Below, in pieces: positions 1-11,877 of a stretch of 64,000 nucleotides of DNA. The DNA lies in NCBI GenBank assembly GCA_026545765.1, contig CM048844.1:25676237-25740236 (forward strand), in the 5' to 3' direction. The stretch is from Plantago major. Taxonomy: Eukaryota > Streptophyta > Magnoliopsida > Lamiales > Plantaginaceae. A model generated the notes under the pieces. It was not told the DNA's origin. It ran no database searches and saw only the letters and a list, made by a program, of their open reading frames with translations. Positions within the stretch are counted from its first letter, which is position 1; each line of letters starts with the position of its first letter. Position numbers and translations under genes: made by a program.

Positions 1-580
1 AAAAAGCCCGGCATTAAGGTCTTAACAGACTTTGGCCACTACAAAAGGTCCGCCTGCTGTAAATCCGCCATTACTAAGGTGTTATAAACGCGCCACCTAC
101 CTCCGAGACCACGTGGTAGCAACGAAGATCCGAATTGAGACTGTCCCCAAGCTTCCTCTATAAATAGCCGCATTTACTACTCATTAAGATGCAACCACCA
201 CTCAATCTACTCTCTAACTTTGGTCCGAGATAACTCGATTAGCCCGTCACTGAGTTGAGTCTTAGTTCCGGGCCCTTGGCAGCAAAAGGTCTAACCCTTC
301 CTTTTGTGCCAGGAGAAGTCCGGAACGAACTTTGCAGCCCTACCGGAGACGGACCATCATTGGCAGGCGAGAAGTGCCTTATCGGGTTCATAGCACTCGG
401 ATCAAGTGAAGCGGACTCTAGATCTAGCTCGAGGACCCAGTTGCTCTTGCGGACCCAGTTTGCGGACCTAACTACTAAGCTCTTGGGACCCTTGAACTAA
501 AGCGATCCAAACCACGACGACCCTTTGGACTTTTACGAACTCGCTCTTGACCGAATTTGACTTAACGGATTTACACATCA
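1..580 (+). repeat. 5' LTR (partial) of the gypsy element
   Basis: Bases 1-580 match 12872-13488 almost collinearly; the missing first part should be roughly 200-240 bp. It contains CTATAAATAG near 158-167, a good TATA box for the retroelement promoter, and ends TTACACATCA at 580. Small indels separate it from the 3' LTR, so insertion is not very recent. The ORF at 255-500 is an LTR coincidence. The following primer-binding site starts near 584 (TGGTGTAAATGCAGG); I cannot match it confidently to a tRNA. Confidence 0.92.
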
Positions 581-1523
581 TATTGGTGTAAATGCAGGAA
601 TCACTTAGTACAAAAAGCCATGGCTCCTAGAAGGCGTACTAGAAGGGCGACTCGGTAATCCTTAGATCAACAACCGATGTTGGGCCCGAAGTCAAGTTAA
701 ACCGCACCACGGGAAGTCAATCCTTCCACGAAAATCGGCGGATCAATGAACATGATGATAGGGATGGCCTCGAAGCTTCTCTTTCCACCACGGAGCAGCG
801 AGCGGAGACAATGCCCTCCCGATCCACGACTCCGGCACCGTGAGCAATGACTATTATACCTCGGTGACCGCCGACGGTCTTTGGCGGATATAATGAAGCT
901 CAAATTCAACTTTTGCAAGCCACATTACTAAGGACTGACCTCAATTAGGGCGAGCGTGAACCTTCGAACTCTAACCACGCACCACAAGAAGCGCTCCGTG
1001 TGCCGATCAGAATCAACCCCAAGTAACAACAGATCATGTGGTGGAATCCATAGGACCCCCGAACTCTCGAAATACCGATCGGTCCGAAAGTCTCAAAGCC
1101 TCAAGCCATAGAGTCCCGGGAGACTTACGAAACATGCTAAATCGCCGGGCTCGGAGTAATTTGCACTCGATAAATAATCGGAGGACAAGTGGAGAGGAGA
1201 ACAGGGGAGTCGACGAGAGAACACGTCGTGACCCAACTCCTCAAACCACCGCGCGAAATCGGCAACGTCAAGATGACGGGAGAAGGGACCACAGGAGCAA
1301 TCTGACGAGGAGAACGAAACTCTCGGTAGTGCAGGCGACCTCCACCCCAAAACCATCCCCACCATGGACGATTTCGTAATGAGAGAATACAGTCGCCAAC
1401 CAGGATAACTAGGAATGATGATTATCGAGTCCACAGGAGGGGAAGCCGAGATAGGGGAAGGGAACATCATCAAAACCGAACCAAGTCAAGGTCTGCTAGG
1501 ACTCATAGGGGGGGGACAGGCAC
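581..1523 (+). other. Leader and probable N-terminal gag region of the gypsy element
   Basis: This stretch joins the 5' LTR to the clear gag core. From about 1038 to 1379 an open frame gives an Arg/Ser/Thr-rich, low-complexity peptide, as is usual for the variable N-terminus of Tat-type Gag, but frame shifts separate it from the core at 1524. The first 450 bases show no coding signal. Reverse-strand ORFs here (697-918, 1093-1473) look like shadows. Confidence 0.5.
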
Positions 1524-2273
1524 ATGGATGAAACCGAACAAATTAAAGAACAAGTTAGGATCCATGAAGCTGCCCTAGAATTGGAACGGTCAAAGCTAGA
1601 AACACTTACCCATGCAAGAGATATCGTGAAATATGGAAGGAGCCTGAATCCTCTTTTCCAAGCTATAAGGGACACCGAACTCCCTCCGGGGAGGAGTGCC
1701 CCGAGTTCTAAGGAAACGTATGAGGGAATCACATGCCCAATAGATCACCGAATTCGTTTTGAGGCATCCCTGGGAGGCATGGGAGTACCGGACAGTGTAA
1801 AGGCACAATTATTTCCCAACACCCTTTACGGACCCTCCATGACTTGGTGGAAGCACCTCCGGCCCAACACTATAACATCCTGGGATCAGATGATCGCCAA
1901 ATTCACTATGCAATTCGAAAACTTCCTCGAGACAGCTCGTCCAGTCAGCTACCTGGCAGAAATTGTGCAAAAGAAACATGAAAGCTTGAGATCGTTTGTC
2001 AAAAGGTTTGAACAAGCAGTTGTCCTCGTTGAGTCACACCCCATCAAAGATCGAGTATTCCACATGGGCGAGAACACCAACAACGCTTCATTCCGCTACA
2101 CGATTGTTGATGCAGGAGTAACCACCGAACGAGAGTTGAATGAAGTAATCAAAAAATTCTTGAGCACACATAAAACCCTCGACAAAATGGTAGTGAGAGC
2201 CGAGGTCAAGAAAAAAACGATTGCAGATAACACAAGGTTGAAATCAACATATCGAGCAAAAGCGGAAAGGTGA
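1524..2273 (+). CDS. gag core (retrotransposon gag protein) of the gypsy element
   Basis: A 249-codon open frame encodes the capsid-like core of a plant Ty3-gypsy Gag. A helical, charged N-terminus (about residues 1-45) precedes the conserved segment containing PMTWWKHLRPN-like (WW-x-LRP) and TSWDQMIAKF (about residues 105-130), then ARPVSYLAEIVQ and the SLRSFVKRF stretch (about 140-165). These match the 'retrotransposon gag' family pattern. The frame closes at 2273, while gag-like sequence (LIEMGYLQEYI near 2497-2530) continues in other frames to about 2660, so this copy is truncated. No intact CCHC knuckle is visible. Gag would assemble the cytoplasmic virus-like particle. Confidence 0.85.
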   Translation: MDETEQIKEQVRIHEAALELERSKLETLTHARDIVKYGRSLNPLFQAIRDTELPPGRSAPSSKETYEGITCPIDHRIRFEASLGGMGVPDSVKAQLFPNTLYGPSMTWWKHLRPNTITSWDQMIAKFTMQFENFLETARPVSYLAEIVQKKHESLRSFVKRFEQAVVLVESHPIKDRVFHMGENTNNASFRYTIVDAGVTTERELNEVIKKFLSTHKTLDKMVVRAEVKKKTIADNTRLKSTYRAKAER

Positions 2274-2928
2274 TAGAAGAGGAAGGGTTGAGGAAAGAAG
2301 AAGATCTCCCGAAAGGTTACATAAATTACGACACGAAAGCCCCGAGGAACAAATCTTGACCATCATGCAAAGTCGAGGCTTCCGATCGAGTGGCCCCCAA
2401 GCACGAAACCGGGTTCACGAGAACTCAAGCGAATCATCACTTCCACCAGACGGGACACTCGACGGAAAATGCACACACCTCGGGCGAAATCAGAGGTTGA
2501 TCGAAATGGGATATTTGCAAGAATACATCATGAGAAAGCTCGAGGGCACCGATCAGCATAAGCGGGCAAAGGTACCGATCGATGAGCCGCATGGTGCAAG
2601 GGACGAGAAATGCATCTCCCCATCGTTCTCCTCCCGGAGGTCTAGCCAGGCATATGAGTGAAAGGCCGCTCCGGACAAGAGGCGCTCGTTTAGCCAAGAA
2701 GACAATCAATGTTACCGGACCACCGAGGCAGGAGGGCCAGGAGGCTAGGAGATCCCCAAGTCCGGCACGAGAGACAGAGGGTAGCATCGTCGAAACTCAA
2801 CCGACTTCGTGGATGATAACCCGGTCCGTTTTGGGAGAATACTTAGCATTGCCGGAGGACCTACCGGAGGAGACAATAGGAATGCTAGGGAAGCCATGGC
2901 AAGATCACTGAGAATTTCGGATGAGAAA
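2274..2928 (+). pseudogene. Degenerate gag C-terminus / gag-protease linker
   Basis: Coding is split over several short frames (2356-2661 and 2582-2911). The fragment reading IEMGYLQEYIMRKL near 2500-2545 is typical of the segment just before protease in Tat elements. The rest is basic and Pro/Arg-rich. Frame changes show decay. Confidence 0.6.
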
Positions 2929-3399
2929 TCCGTCAATATGGTGGCTCCCAGCACCAACGTGATCACCTTTGACGAATCTGAAGCACCCCCTCCATGCAAG
3001 GGAGAAGGATTAGTCCATGACCCGGATGTCCCCTTGGTGGTGGAAATGTACATAGCAGGTTATGAGATCACCAAGGTATTAATCGATACAGGTGCCTCCT
3101 CTAACATTCTCTTCATGAGCACTGTCCGAAAAATGGAAATGAGTTTAAGAGGATTGTTACCAGTGACAACGGACCTCGTTGGCTTTGGATGAAACGGATC
3201 GGCGAGAGGAATCTTGTATCTCTCGGTTTCCATGGGAAAAGCTCCACTCGGGATTACTCACCAAGTTCCTTTTGTTGTCATAGAGGCGGGTTGCGAATCT
3301 GACATAATTATGGGAGACCAGCTGAATCAATTCAAAGTAGTGGTGTCGACCTTCCACCTAAGGATGAAGTTTCCCACTTGGCGGGCATCGGATCCCTAG
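2929..3399 (+). pseudogene. Retropepsin-like aspartic protease of the gypsy element
   Basis: The frame 2809-3192 contains VLIDTGASSNILF, with the D-T-G-A-S active site of plant retrotransposon proteases, at about 3079-3117. The family-typical continuation goes on after an in-frame TGA at 3190-3192 as the frame 3214-3399 (reading CESDIIMGDQLNQF). The enzyme would mature the Gag-Pol polyprotein; the in-frame stop makes this copy non-functional unless read through. Confidence 0.8.
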
Positions 3400-3689
3400 T
3401 GGAGATCGGAGAAGAGCATGGGAATGCTACACTCTCTCTACTAGAAGGCGTCATGACCTTTTAGGAGTGAATATGATATAAGGAGAGAAGAAGATGACGA
3501 AGAACAAAGAAACAATGCCTCTTTATCCAACAAAAAAGGAAGGAAGAAAAAGACCTCCGGGAAAGGAATTAGCGGTTGAAAATGGGCGTGAAAAAAAGAA
3601 AATGGCCCAGCGGCGAGGAATGCGAGGATAGAATCGATGAATATCAAGTCATTCCCCACGAACCACGTGGTGAAGCATGACCAAAAGCT

Positions 3690-5092
3690 TCTTTCATGAG
3701 AACCGGATGGCCCCATGAAGACATCTTAGAAATCCCAATTGAAGAAGGATATCTGAAAAACGGTAAAAATCGGCTCGAAATGGGCCTTGAAACAACCATC
3801 AAAATGATTGCCTTCTTAAGAAAGAATGCCGATGTTTTTGCAGAAGCGAAGATCTGGCGGTATAGATCCTCGAGTCATGGTACCACGAACTCCGTTGATC
3901 GAAATGTCCGACCCATTCGACAAAGAAGAGAGACCATGGTCCGTCCACAACAAGATCATCGCAGATGAAGTAGAAACGACTACTCAAGGGACACATTAAG
4001 GAGGTTCATTACTCGATTGGATATGCAATGTGGTCCTAGTAGAGAAAAGTCCGGAAAATGGAGGATGTGCAATGATTTCACCGACCTCAACCGTTTACAT
4101 CGAAGGATCCCTATCCCCGAGAATTGATCAATTGGTAGACTCATTTGCCGGGTGTGCCTTGTTAAGTTTCATGGATGCTTTTCAAGGCTTCTATCGGATC
4201 AAGATGGCTGAGCATGATATCGAAAAAACCGCTTTTGTCACGCGGGGAGGGTATCTTGTTTCAAGGTCATGCCGTTAAACTCTGAAGCCACTACCAAAGA
4301 TTGGTGAACGAATGTTCAAAGAAGAGATTGGCAAATCAATGGAGGTTTACGTAGATGACATGCTAGTGAAAAGCAAGGAGACATCCGATCACATCCCCAT
4401 GGAAAGATGTTTTGCCATAATGAAAATATGGAATGAAACTCAATCGACGAATGCACATTTAGAGTAACGGAGGAAAATTCTTGGGGTACATGGTGACACG
4501 AGAGAGGATCGAGGCAAACCGAAAAGATAAAAGCCATATTGGAGCTTCCACATCCGGAGAAACTTCGGGGCGTTCGAGACTCATAGGAAGGTTATTTCCT
4601 TAGCTTCATTTCGGATCGGTGAAAAGAACCTCCTTTTTCAAAATCCTAAGGAAAGCGGACAAGTTTGAATGGAACAATGAGTGCAAGGAGGCATTTGAGA
4701 ACTTGAAGCTCTATTTATCTTCCCACCTCTACTTTCCAAACGGAAGAAGGAGAGCTGTACATCTATCTCGCCATCACTCCACGAAGTAGTAAGCTCACAA
4801 TGCATCTGAAAAGCGAACACCTTAGGTGTACTACCTAAGTAAAGTATTAGGGAATGGAGAAAACTACAAGGAAATAGAGAAGTATGCCTATTGTCTAGTA
4901 GAGGCCTCCAGGAAGCTCAAGCCATACTTCCGGTCCCACAAGATAGTGGTCCTCACGAACCAGCCACTGAAACAGGTCTTAGGTGACGCCTCGAAGTCAG
5001 GAAGGTTGGCTAAATGGACGATTGAGTTAGGAGATCATACGATCGAGTATCAAGCTCCATCTACCAAAAAGCCAGTCTGGGCGATTTCCTAG
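3690..5092 (+). pseudogene. Reverse transcriptase and first RNase H of the gypsy element (broken)
   Basis: Fragments in several frames align in order to Ty3-gypsy RT. Around 4030-4270 are VVLVEKSP, ALLSFMDAFQGFYRIKMAEHD (motif with the first catalytic Asp) and KTAFVT. Near 4345-4365 is VYVDDML, the catalytic YVDD box. The RT-linked RNase H follows at 4640-5092 with FEWNNECKEAFENLK-like and VLTNQPLKQVL motifs. At least four frame changes and several stops occur. The region 3441-3690, an A/G-rich insertion-like stretch before RT, is unexplained. RT and RNase H would copy the element RNA inside the particle. Confidence 0.85.
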
Positions 5093-5099
5093 CCGAATA

Positions 5100-5736
5100 T
5101 CAGGGAACGTGGAACCTCAAAAAGATAAAGATGAGCAAGCCCCCAGTGAAGCCCCGAAAGACATTTCACCAACAAGCCAGGTTTTGACATTAACAACAGA
5201 AGTGGCTGAATTGGACAATCAAAATCAGGAAATCGATCCCGTGGCAGAATGGATTATCGCTGAAGGAGAGCCGCCCGTGACTGCCCTAAAACATAAACCG
5301 ACCCTACGAGTGGCTTTTACCCCGAAAGAACTCGGTCCGGAAGAAAAGGACATATGGGAACTTTATGTGGACGGTTCATGACGCTAAATGCAGGTGGAGC
5401 GGGTTTATTACTAATCGGCCGAAAGAGCCCGGATGGAATATGCTATCCGCAACATTTCCGGTAACAAACAATGAAAATTTGAGTATGAGGCTCGATGGCG
5501 AGAATGAAGATGGCCAATCGGTCATGGCGAAAAACTCAAAGCTACTCGACTCTCGGCTAGTCACGGAGCGATTTTCGGGCAAATTTACGACAAAAAGTGC
5601 TTCAATGATCAAATATCTAAGGGTAGTTAAAGAGTTAGAAAAAGCGTTCGACATGTTTAGTCTGACCAAGATCAACCGAGCAAAAAACACTATTGCCGAC
5701 GGATTATCAAAATGGGCTCTGACCTCGGGCTATTGA
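5100..5736 (+). pseudogene. Second (archaeal-type) RNase H-like segment, degenerate
   Basis: After the RT-RNase H block an acidic linker (5109-5330) leads to IWELYVDGS at about 5353-5379, the first-Asp motif of an additional RNase H, immediately followed by TGA. The next frame (5365-5736) continues with features such as KEPGWNMLSATFPVTNNE and SLTKINRAKNTIADGLSKWAL, the last resembling the C-terminal RNase H helix. A duplicated RNase H between RT and integrase is characteristic of Tat/Ogre-type gypsy elements. The stop and frameshift make it inactive. Confidence 0.7.
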
Positions 5737-5979
5737 CACCGTCTGGTGGTCCTTATATTTGCCGATGAATCGACCTCACCGCACGAGGTCATAATGAACA
5801 TGGGCGTCGGATCCAACACTTGGATGGCGACATCATGAACTATCTCTGAGCGAATTCTACCGTGATTCATTTGAATCTAGAAGAGTCAGCGAAGATCAAC
5901 GCTACTTCCTCTACGATGCAGACCTATATAGAAAGTCCTATGATGGAACTCACCTCCGTTGCCTGGGTCCATCTGAGGC

Positions 5980-6835
5980 CAGTACAGTGTTGAAGGAGAT
6001 CCATTTAGGAAGTTGCGGAAACCATTCAGGAGGAAGAGCCTTGGCCCAGAAAATTTAAAGAAATGGCTATTATTGGCCGGCAATGCAGAAGGAAGCCGGA
6101 AGATTCTCACGATCATGCTCGGAATGTCAAAGGTTCGCGAGAATCCCCCATCAGCCTACCATACCAATGATACCATTAACTATCCCATGTCCATTCGATC
6201 TGTGGGGAATGGACATCGTAGGACCTTTCCCTGTAGGACCCGACGGGAAAAAAATTCTCATTGTGGCCGTAGAATACTTCTCGAAATGGGTAGAAGCCGA
6301 GGCAACGGCCTCCATTTCAGAAAATAAGGTCATGGACTTCCTTTGGAAATTATCATGTCGATTTGGCCTACCACGAATACTAGTTGCAGACAATGGTCGA
6401 CAGTTCTCCGGATACAAGCTCAAAGATTGGTGCGAAGAAATGGGGATCGAACAGCGTTTCACTTCCGTTGGATATCCCCAAGCCAATGGACAAACTGAGG
6501 TAACCAATCGTACCATCGTCGACAATCTTCAGAAGAGACTGAGAGACGCAAAGAAAGATTGGGTCGATGAATTGGAAGGAGTACTATGGGCTTATCGTAC
6601 CACGGCAAGAACGGCCACACAGGAAACACCGTTCAGTTTGGTGTATGGATCCGAAGCTGTAATCCCATCCGAAATCGCAATCAACACCTTCCGGGTCCAA
6701 GGGTATGTTCCCTCGGACAACCACGACAAAAGAGTGTACGACCTCAACATGCTCGAAGCGAAAGAAATGCCTAGCTCGAACCTTAGGATACCAAGCTATC
6801 ATGGCAAGGGCCTACAACAAACATGTGAAAAGTAG
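5980..6835 (+). pseudogene. Integrase of the gypsy element
   Basis: The open frame 6083-6835 (250 codons) holds the integrase core. The catalytic Asp lies in WGMDIVGPFP, the second Asp in VADNGRQFSG and the Glu in NGQTEVTNR, so the DDE triad is intact. Upstream, the HHCC zinc finger is recognisable (HLGSCGNHSGG near 6005-6035, CSECQR near 6115-6130), but an in-frame TAA near 6057 separates its halves. The tail after 6835 shifts frame and continues to about 7000 (6705-7001 frame, GDLVLRKADILKPTGKL). This enzyme would insert the cDNA; the core is the best preserved part of pol. Confidence 0.88.
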
Positions 6836-7009
6836 GGATCTCCAGATTGGAGACTTGGTGCTACGAAAGGCTGATATATTAAAACCAACCGGAAAACTCG
6901 AACTCATTTGGAAGGTCCTACAAAGTCACAAGGGCAAGTATCAATGGAGCTACGCTTTGGAAAGCATGGATGACAAACCACTCAGCGTGCTTGGAGCATG
7001 AGAATCTGC

Positions 7010-7657
7010 AGAAGTACTACGCCTAGATCAATTGTATAGGATCTTTTGAAATGTATCATCTTTTGACTACCATGTAATCCTACCGTACGATTATAATGAA
7101 GCATTTTTCTGTCAACTATTTGCAAGAAGAACCGTACGCGCCACTAAGGGCAGACATTATCTTAAAGTTTCTCAGACCCAAAGTGTCAAGAAGAAACTCC
7201 CTAAGAAACAAAGATTGAGGTGCGAATTGTCTCGAATCCAAAGTGTCTTAAGGACTAAAAAAGTCCGACACTCATTCACCTCTGAGCCAAAGCCTCAAAG
7301 TGACGAAAGACAAGAGACTCACAAAGTCAGGATGTTATCAAGTATCTCAAGGACTAAAAAAGTCCGACACTCATTTGCCACAAAGCGAAGCCTTGGGTAA
7401 AAGAGCCATGAGTCACAAAAACCCGGGACATAAAGTATCACCGACGCAAGAGGCAAAAACAAGCATGGAAAAATAGCGGGAAAAGATGCATTTCATTTCA
7501 TCAATTGACCCGGTCATTCAAAGATCTAAAAAATTACATCCAAGTCCTAACAAAGATCCTGGAATGACCGGTGTTACAATATTTGCAAAAGATAAGTCAA
7601 AAATATGAACCCTCCACAGGCCGGAGTAACCCAAATACGAGAAATATAACCTATTAT
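7010..7657 (+). other. Spacer between integrase and the antisense gene
   Basis: Non-coding element DNA. It contains two copies, about 99 bp apart (7250-7276 and 7349-7375), of a segment whose core GGACTAAAAAAGTCC can fold into a hairpin with a 5-bp stem. No ORF of interest was seen. Confidence 0.6.
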
Positions 7658-10600
7658 TTAAACTCCCGGAAGGGGGGGATTTTCCCGTTCCCCGACATTG
7701 CTCTGATCAGCAGGACCCCCTTCGCCCGAATTACCACCTTCGATAGTAGGAGGAACCGACTTCTCCACCCTTCTCCAAAATTTACTGGTTATAACCTTCC
7801 CTCCTTCGATCTCAATATCGGCCTCGACTTGTTCATGATCCTTGATAGGGCCGGGAATATCAAGGAACCTGGCGTTATTGCCCCTAAAATTCCTATGCTC
7901 AATGATCCCGGCCTCCATCACCTCTGGCAGCCAAGCCGGGTAGACAGGAGCAGGAGTACTCTCCATATCCAACCAAGATGCCACGACGGGCCAAAATTCG
8001 TCTCCACCCATATCCTCGGGCTCTTTGAGTTTGGGGTCGTCCACAGTAACTCCGTCGTGATTGGCTTGGATATCCAACCTATCGTCCGTAACTTCAAAAC
8101 CCTCATCCAACAAACCAAGAGATTGAAGCTGGCCAATACAATCAAAAAAGGCCTCCGTCCGAGTAGATCTGGCATCCATCCGGCTCAGAAAATAGTAGGC
8201 ATCAGACCTCAAAAAGTTCGTCACGGCCTCCATTCTGGTCGATTTACACTTGGACACCAAAGCTTCCGCCATTTTGCTCCGGGCCCGGGCGTGAAGCTCG
8301 AGCCCCTTATCGGCCCTTTTGGTAGCCATCTTCTCAGACTCGAGGCTTCGCTCAAGTGCAGCCTTCTCGGCCTCTAGCTTCTTCACCTTGGCCTCAGACT
8401 CCTCCAGCAATTTCTTATATTTGGCAGAGCTACCATCCTCCGCCTCTCTCAAAGCCTGACGGCATGGGCGACACACAAAAGACCGAGTCGATTCTAAAAC
8501 ATAGGGCAAAAGGCCGGTCAGTTCTCGAGTTAAGACGAACTCCTTTGTGTCAAAACACGTCCGAGCAGCGGCCTCATGAGCGGAGGGCGATCTCAAACTT
8601 CATGATCAACTCCGAATGGGAAAGAGCCCGCAACGCATTTTGATCTACCGGAACGGCAAGGCTGGAACCAGTCTTTTGCCTCTTCGACGGCTCCTCGGGC
8701 TCCTTCCCCCTCCTCTTACTGGCGGCCCGTGTACTCTCCGCCAGCATTTTTTCACCTTGAGCCTGCACCTGGCTACGTGTTAAAGGGACAGGGGAAGTAA
8801 CATGGACCCTCGAACCACCAATGGTGGTCGAGTAACCATGGCCACGGGAGGCTATTTTTGAAATAAATTTGTGCCCGATTACCTGCTCAGTTGGCTTGCT
8901 AGACCGGGAGCCCGGAACAGTTTGCGGATTGATGATATTTGCATGATTCACATCGGGCAATTTTTGGGGCCCGGGCTTGTATTGGGTTTTCTTGGAGGTT
9001 CCCTGCCTCAGCTTCTCAAGCTCGGCGGCCTTCTCTTTGTTTCTCAGCTCCAGAATCCTCTTGGCGGACGACATTATCCAATACTCTGCATGGAGAAGAT
9101 AAGTATCAGAAGTCCGACTCCCACTAGCTTGGAACATCGCAGAAAAACAGAGTAACGCTTACTTAAATCCTCTTTATTATTACAAAAAACGGGGTTGGGA
9201 GTTAGTTTGGCGAGCCACATATGTGGCTGGACCGCCACACCGTACGAATAAAAAAAATGTGGGATCCCCCCCGTCTACCCCCAGCACGGCGGCCTCTTCA
9301 TATGTAAGACCCGGATCAGTGTCATGACGAATTTGTGAGCCGGGTCCCAATCGAGGAAATATCTTTTCCGTCACCACCGCTCTTCTCCGTCATGATCTGA
9401 ATCACCTACTCTTGATAAACTCAGCGCCTCAATGACTTCAACCACGGGACCTTTTTGAGCGAAGGCACAAACTTGTCTCCGAAAATTGAGGCGATTCGAT
9501 CCACCGGATGGATGTTTTACATAGAAATATTTGGGCCACCATTTGTACCCATGTGAAGTCTCGTAACCATCCAAAAATTTATACCCCCGACGGGCGTTGA
9601 AATAATAGAAAGGAATCCCGGGACTAGCAGCAAGAGTGAAGGCCTCCAGCATTTTGTCGTAACGAAACTCCTCGCCCTTTAGAGCCAAAATGACACCCAT
9701 ACACATAATAGTACCAAGGGCGTTCGGCAGAAGTTGTGTCGGGCACAGCTGGGTGAAACGGAAAAATTCCGCTATTGGATCAATCATGGGAAGCCTCCAT
9801 CCACATTTAAAAGCCCGTACATGAAAGGTCATGTAACCTTTGGGCGGATTATACAAAGTATCATTAGGTCCCGGGATAACTATCTCATAATCTTCCGGGA
9901 CATCGTAAACCGCTCGGAGTTTGACGATGTCCCGAGGTTTCACGCTGGAAGTACAAGTAGGGATTAAGCCATCATCGTTTTGCTCAGCCTCGGGCCTTAG
10001 TCCCAAGATGGGTCCGGTTCTGTAAGATTTCAACTCCTTGGCCGACATCCTCCTTGACGGTTTACTTGGCCGCTGAGTTACACCTTCAGCTACCACCACC
10101 AAAGCCCGACAAGGATTAACACCTTGAGGCCCATCCTCTCCATCTCCGCCTCTTCATCAGAATCCATGATATTAATGTTTTCATTCCCGACACCGCTTGA
10201 ACTAGCCCCTTCACCAGATCTGCGTCTTTCACCGGCCACTCCTTCCTCATCAGATTCCGATTCCCAAGAATCCTCGGACGAGCTCACATCTAATGTGTCC
10301 GACGAAGATGAATCACCACTAGACGAATCCTCTGAGGCAGCCGCCTCTGATTGAGCCTCGGGATCTGCTGGCGGGTCGCTCGGGCCGGTCCTACTCCTCA
10401 TAGGGGGGGTTCGAATCAAAAGACAGCGGTGACTCACTGCCTTCACAAGAAAAAGGTTCCTCTATCAGCGGGCAGCGCCTGCCGCGATTCTTGGATGAAC
10501 TCCCGGCTTCAAAATCGGGAATGGATCCGTCTGCATAAGGGGTAGCTCTAAAATTGTACCCGAGATTGGCGTACGAAAATAAAGGATATGGGTTCCTTGG

Positions 10601-10843
10601 ATGAATAGGCCCCGGAGGAATAACGGTCGTCGGACGAGGTTCGGGATCTACCTGCTCAATCCTTGCACCAGAAGATTCCGGCCGCCTAGAAATAACTCCC
10701 ACCAGTTCGACTTCAGATGGGGATGGCGGTCCTTCATCCACCTCAGAGCCTTAGTGCGAGTCGAGTTAATTATGGGCGCATTTGTATAACTTCTTCACCC
10801 TCATTTGCAAAAGATCACCCAAGTCGCTAGCATGGTTCGACAT
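7658..10843 (-). pseudogene. Antisense gene of the Tat element (putative gypsy-type transposon protein), frameshifted
   Basis: Opposite to gag-pol, open segments follow one another on the minus strand. 10843-10391 begins MSNHASDLGDLLQMRVKKLY, with two in-frame TAA at 10768 and 10753. 10446-10090 is an acidic Ser/Glu/Asp stretch. 10102-9371 is a conserved-looking globular core with YDVPEDYEIVIPGP, MTFHVRAFKCGWRLP and FRFTQLCPTQLLPNALG. 9137-8574 is basic and helical with an RRGKEPEEPSKRQK NLS-like patch. 8596-7658 is a coiled coil then an acidic C-terminus. The core resembles the plant 'putative gypsy type transposon' family (Pfam Transposase_28, from memory), and Grande-type elements carry a comparable antisense gene. 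A CTATAAATAC box lies upstream. At least four frame changes, one at a 7-base G run near 10400, show decay, unless some gaps are introns. Function of the family is unknown to me. Confidence 0.75.
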
Positions 10844-11160
10844 ACGAAATAACGAAAAGGACCGAGATGGGAGTCTACGGGAATAAGAAAGCGATTTAAA
10901 TAAACCTAAGCTGACCTCGGTCCTCTACCTATTTTTGTCTCTGAGACCTACGGACCGACAAAAGAAATAAGGGCCGACCGAAATAAAACGCCATAATAAA
11001 GGAGAACTTACTTGTTTCAAGGAAATAGCAGCGGATCTCGGACTACAGACAAGCTCGCGGGCACACAGGGGCTTCTCTCACAAGATGGACGACGGTCTCT
11101 TTATCTCTCTAGGTAAATTTTCGCGAAAGTAAAAAGTGCAAAAATGACGGACAGTCGGCA

Positions 11161-11170
11161 GTATTTATAG
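11161..11170 (-). promoter_or_regulatory. TATA-like box for the antisense gene
   Basis: Read on the minus strand this is CTATAAATAC, about 318 bases before the first ATG (10843) of the antisense gene. It is as good as the LTR's own CTATAAATAG. A promoter here is an inference from sequence and position. Confidence 0.5.
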
Positions 11171-11589
11171 AAGTTACTGGGCCGGTCGAACCAGGCCCAT
11201 GGGCCCTCGATCCAACCGTTGCATCGATCCACGGGATTGTAATGATTACAAATCAAACCGTCCTAAACCGTTCTAAAAACGTCGGAATCACGATTGGGTT
11301 CGAATTATTCAAACCGAATCACATTGCAAATTCAGATGATGGGTCTTTATGCAATAATGACGGACCATTAAACCCACAGACAAAAGACCGACTTCAGCAA
11401 CAAAATACGATTCTAGTTTCATTTCAGCAATATTCATAGAGTACAAAACACTTTTAAGGCCCGAGGCCCATACAACGGGAAAGTACTACAAAATGGACAA
11501 TACAAATAACGGGGCATACCCCACCTTCATTCAACGACTTCGGTCGAGCCTTGATTCGAACCGACGGCCATTACGCATGCATCCTCAGC

Positions 11590-11877
11590 TGAATCTGATT
11601 TCTCCTCTCATCAGCCAACTTTGTAAACACCACCGGGCACAAAGCAGGATCACCTTCGGAGTCGAGAATAATAGGATCATCCATGGTCCGAACCGAATAG
11701 GCCGTGGTGTCTCCCCACAAACACAATATACCCGGTCTGGGTACCTAGGATCACCAGTTCAGCAAAATCATAGTCCTCCACGGCATTCATATTGCCCCAA
11801 GGCAGTTCACCCAAGATTAGGCTACCCACGGACCGCCAATCCTCATGATTCCGACATCCTGCGTCGAGATCCGACAT
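11590..11877 (-). pseudogene. Second small antisense ORF of the gypsy element
   Basis: On the minus strand an ATG at 11877-11875 opens a 66-codon frame (MSDLDAGCRNHEDWRSVGSL...) ending at a TGA near 11677. An overlapping frame carries on coherently (CLWGDTTAYSVRTMDDPI, then ILDSEGDPALCPVVFTKLAD) to about 11585, suggesting one protein with a small indel. A TATA-like CTATATATAGG lies about 55 bases upstream (11930-11941, minus). I do not recognise the product. It is separated from the main antisense gene by about 700 bases of non-coding DNA (10850-11590). Confidence 0.4.

Noticed and set aside
7571-8377. 268-codon + ORF in the 3' part of the gypsy element
   Set aside because: It is the mirror of the minus-strand coiled-coil ORF (7658-8596), which has coherent protein features; the + frame does not.
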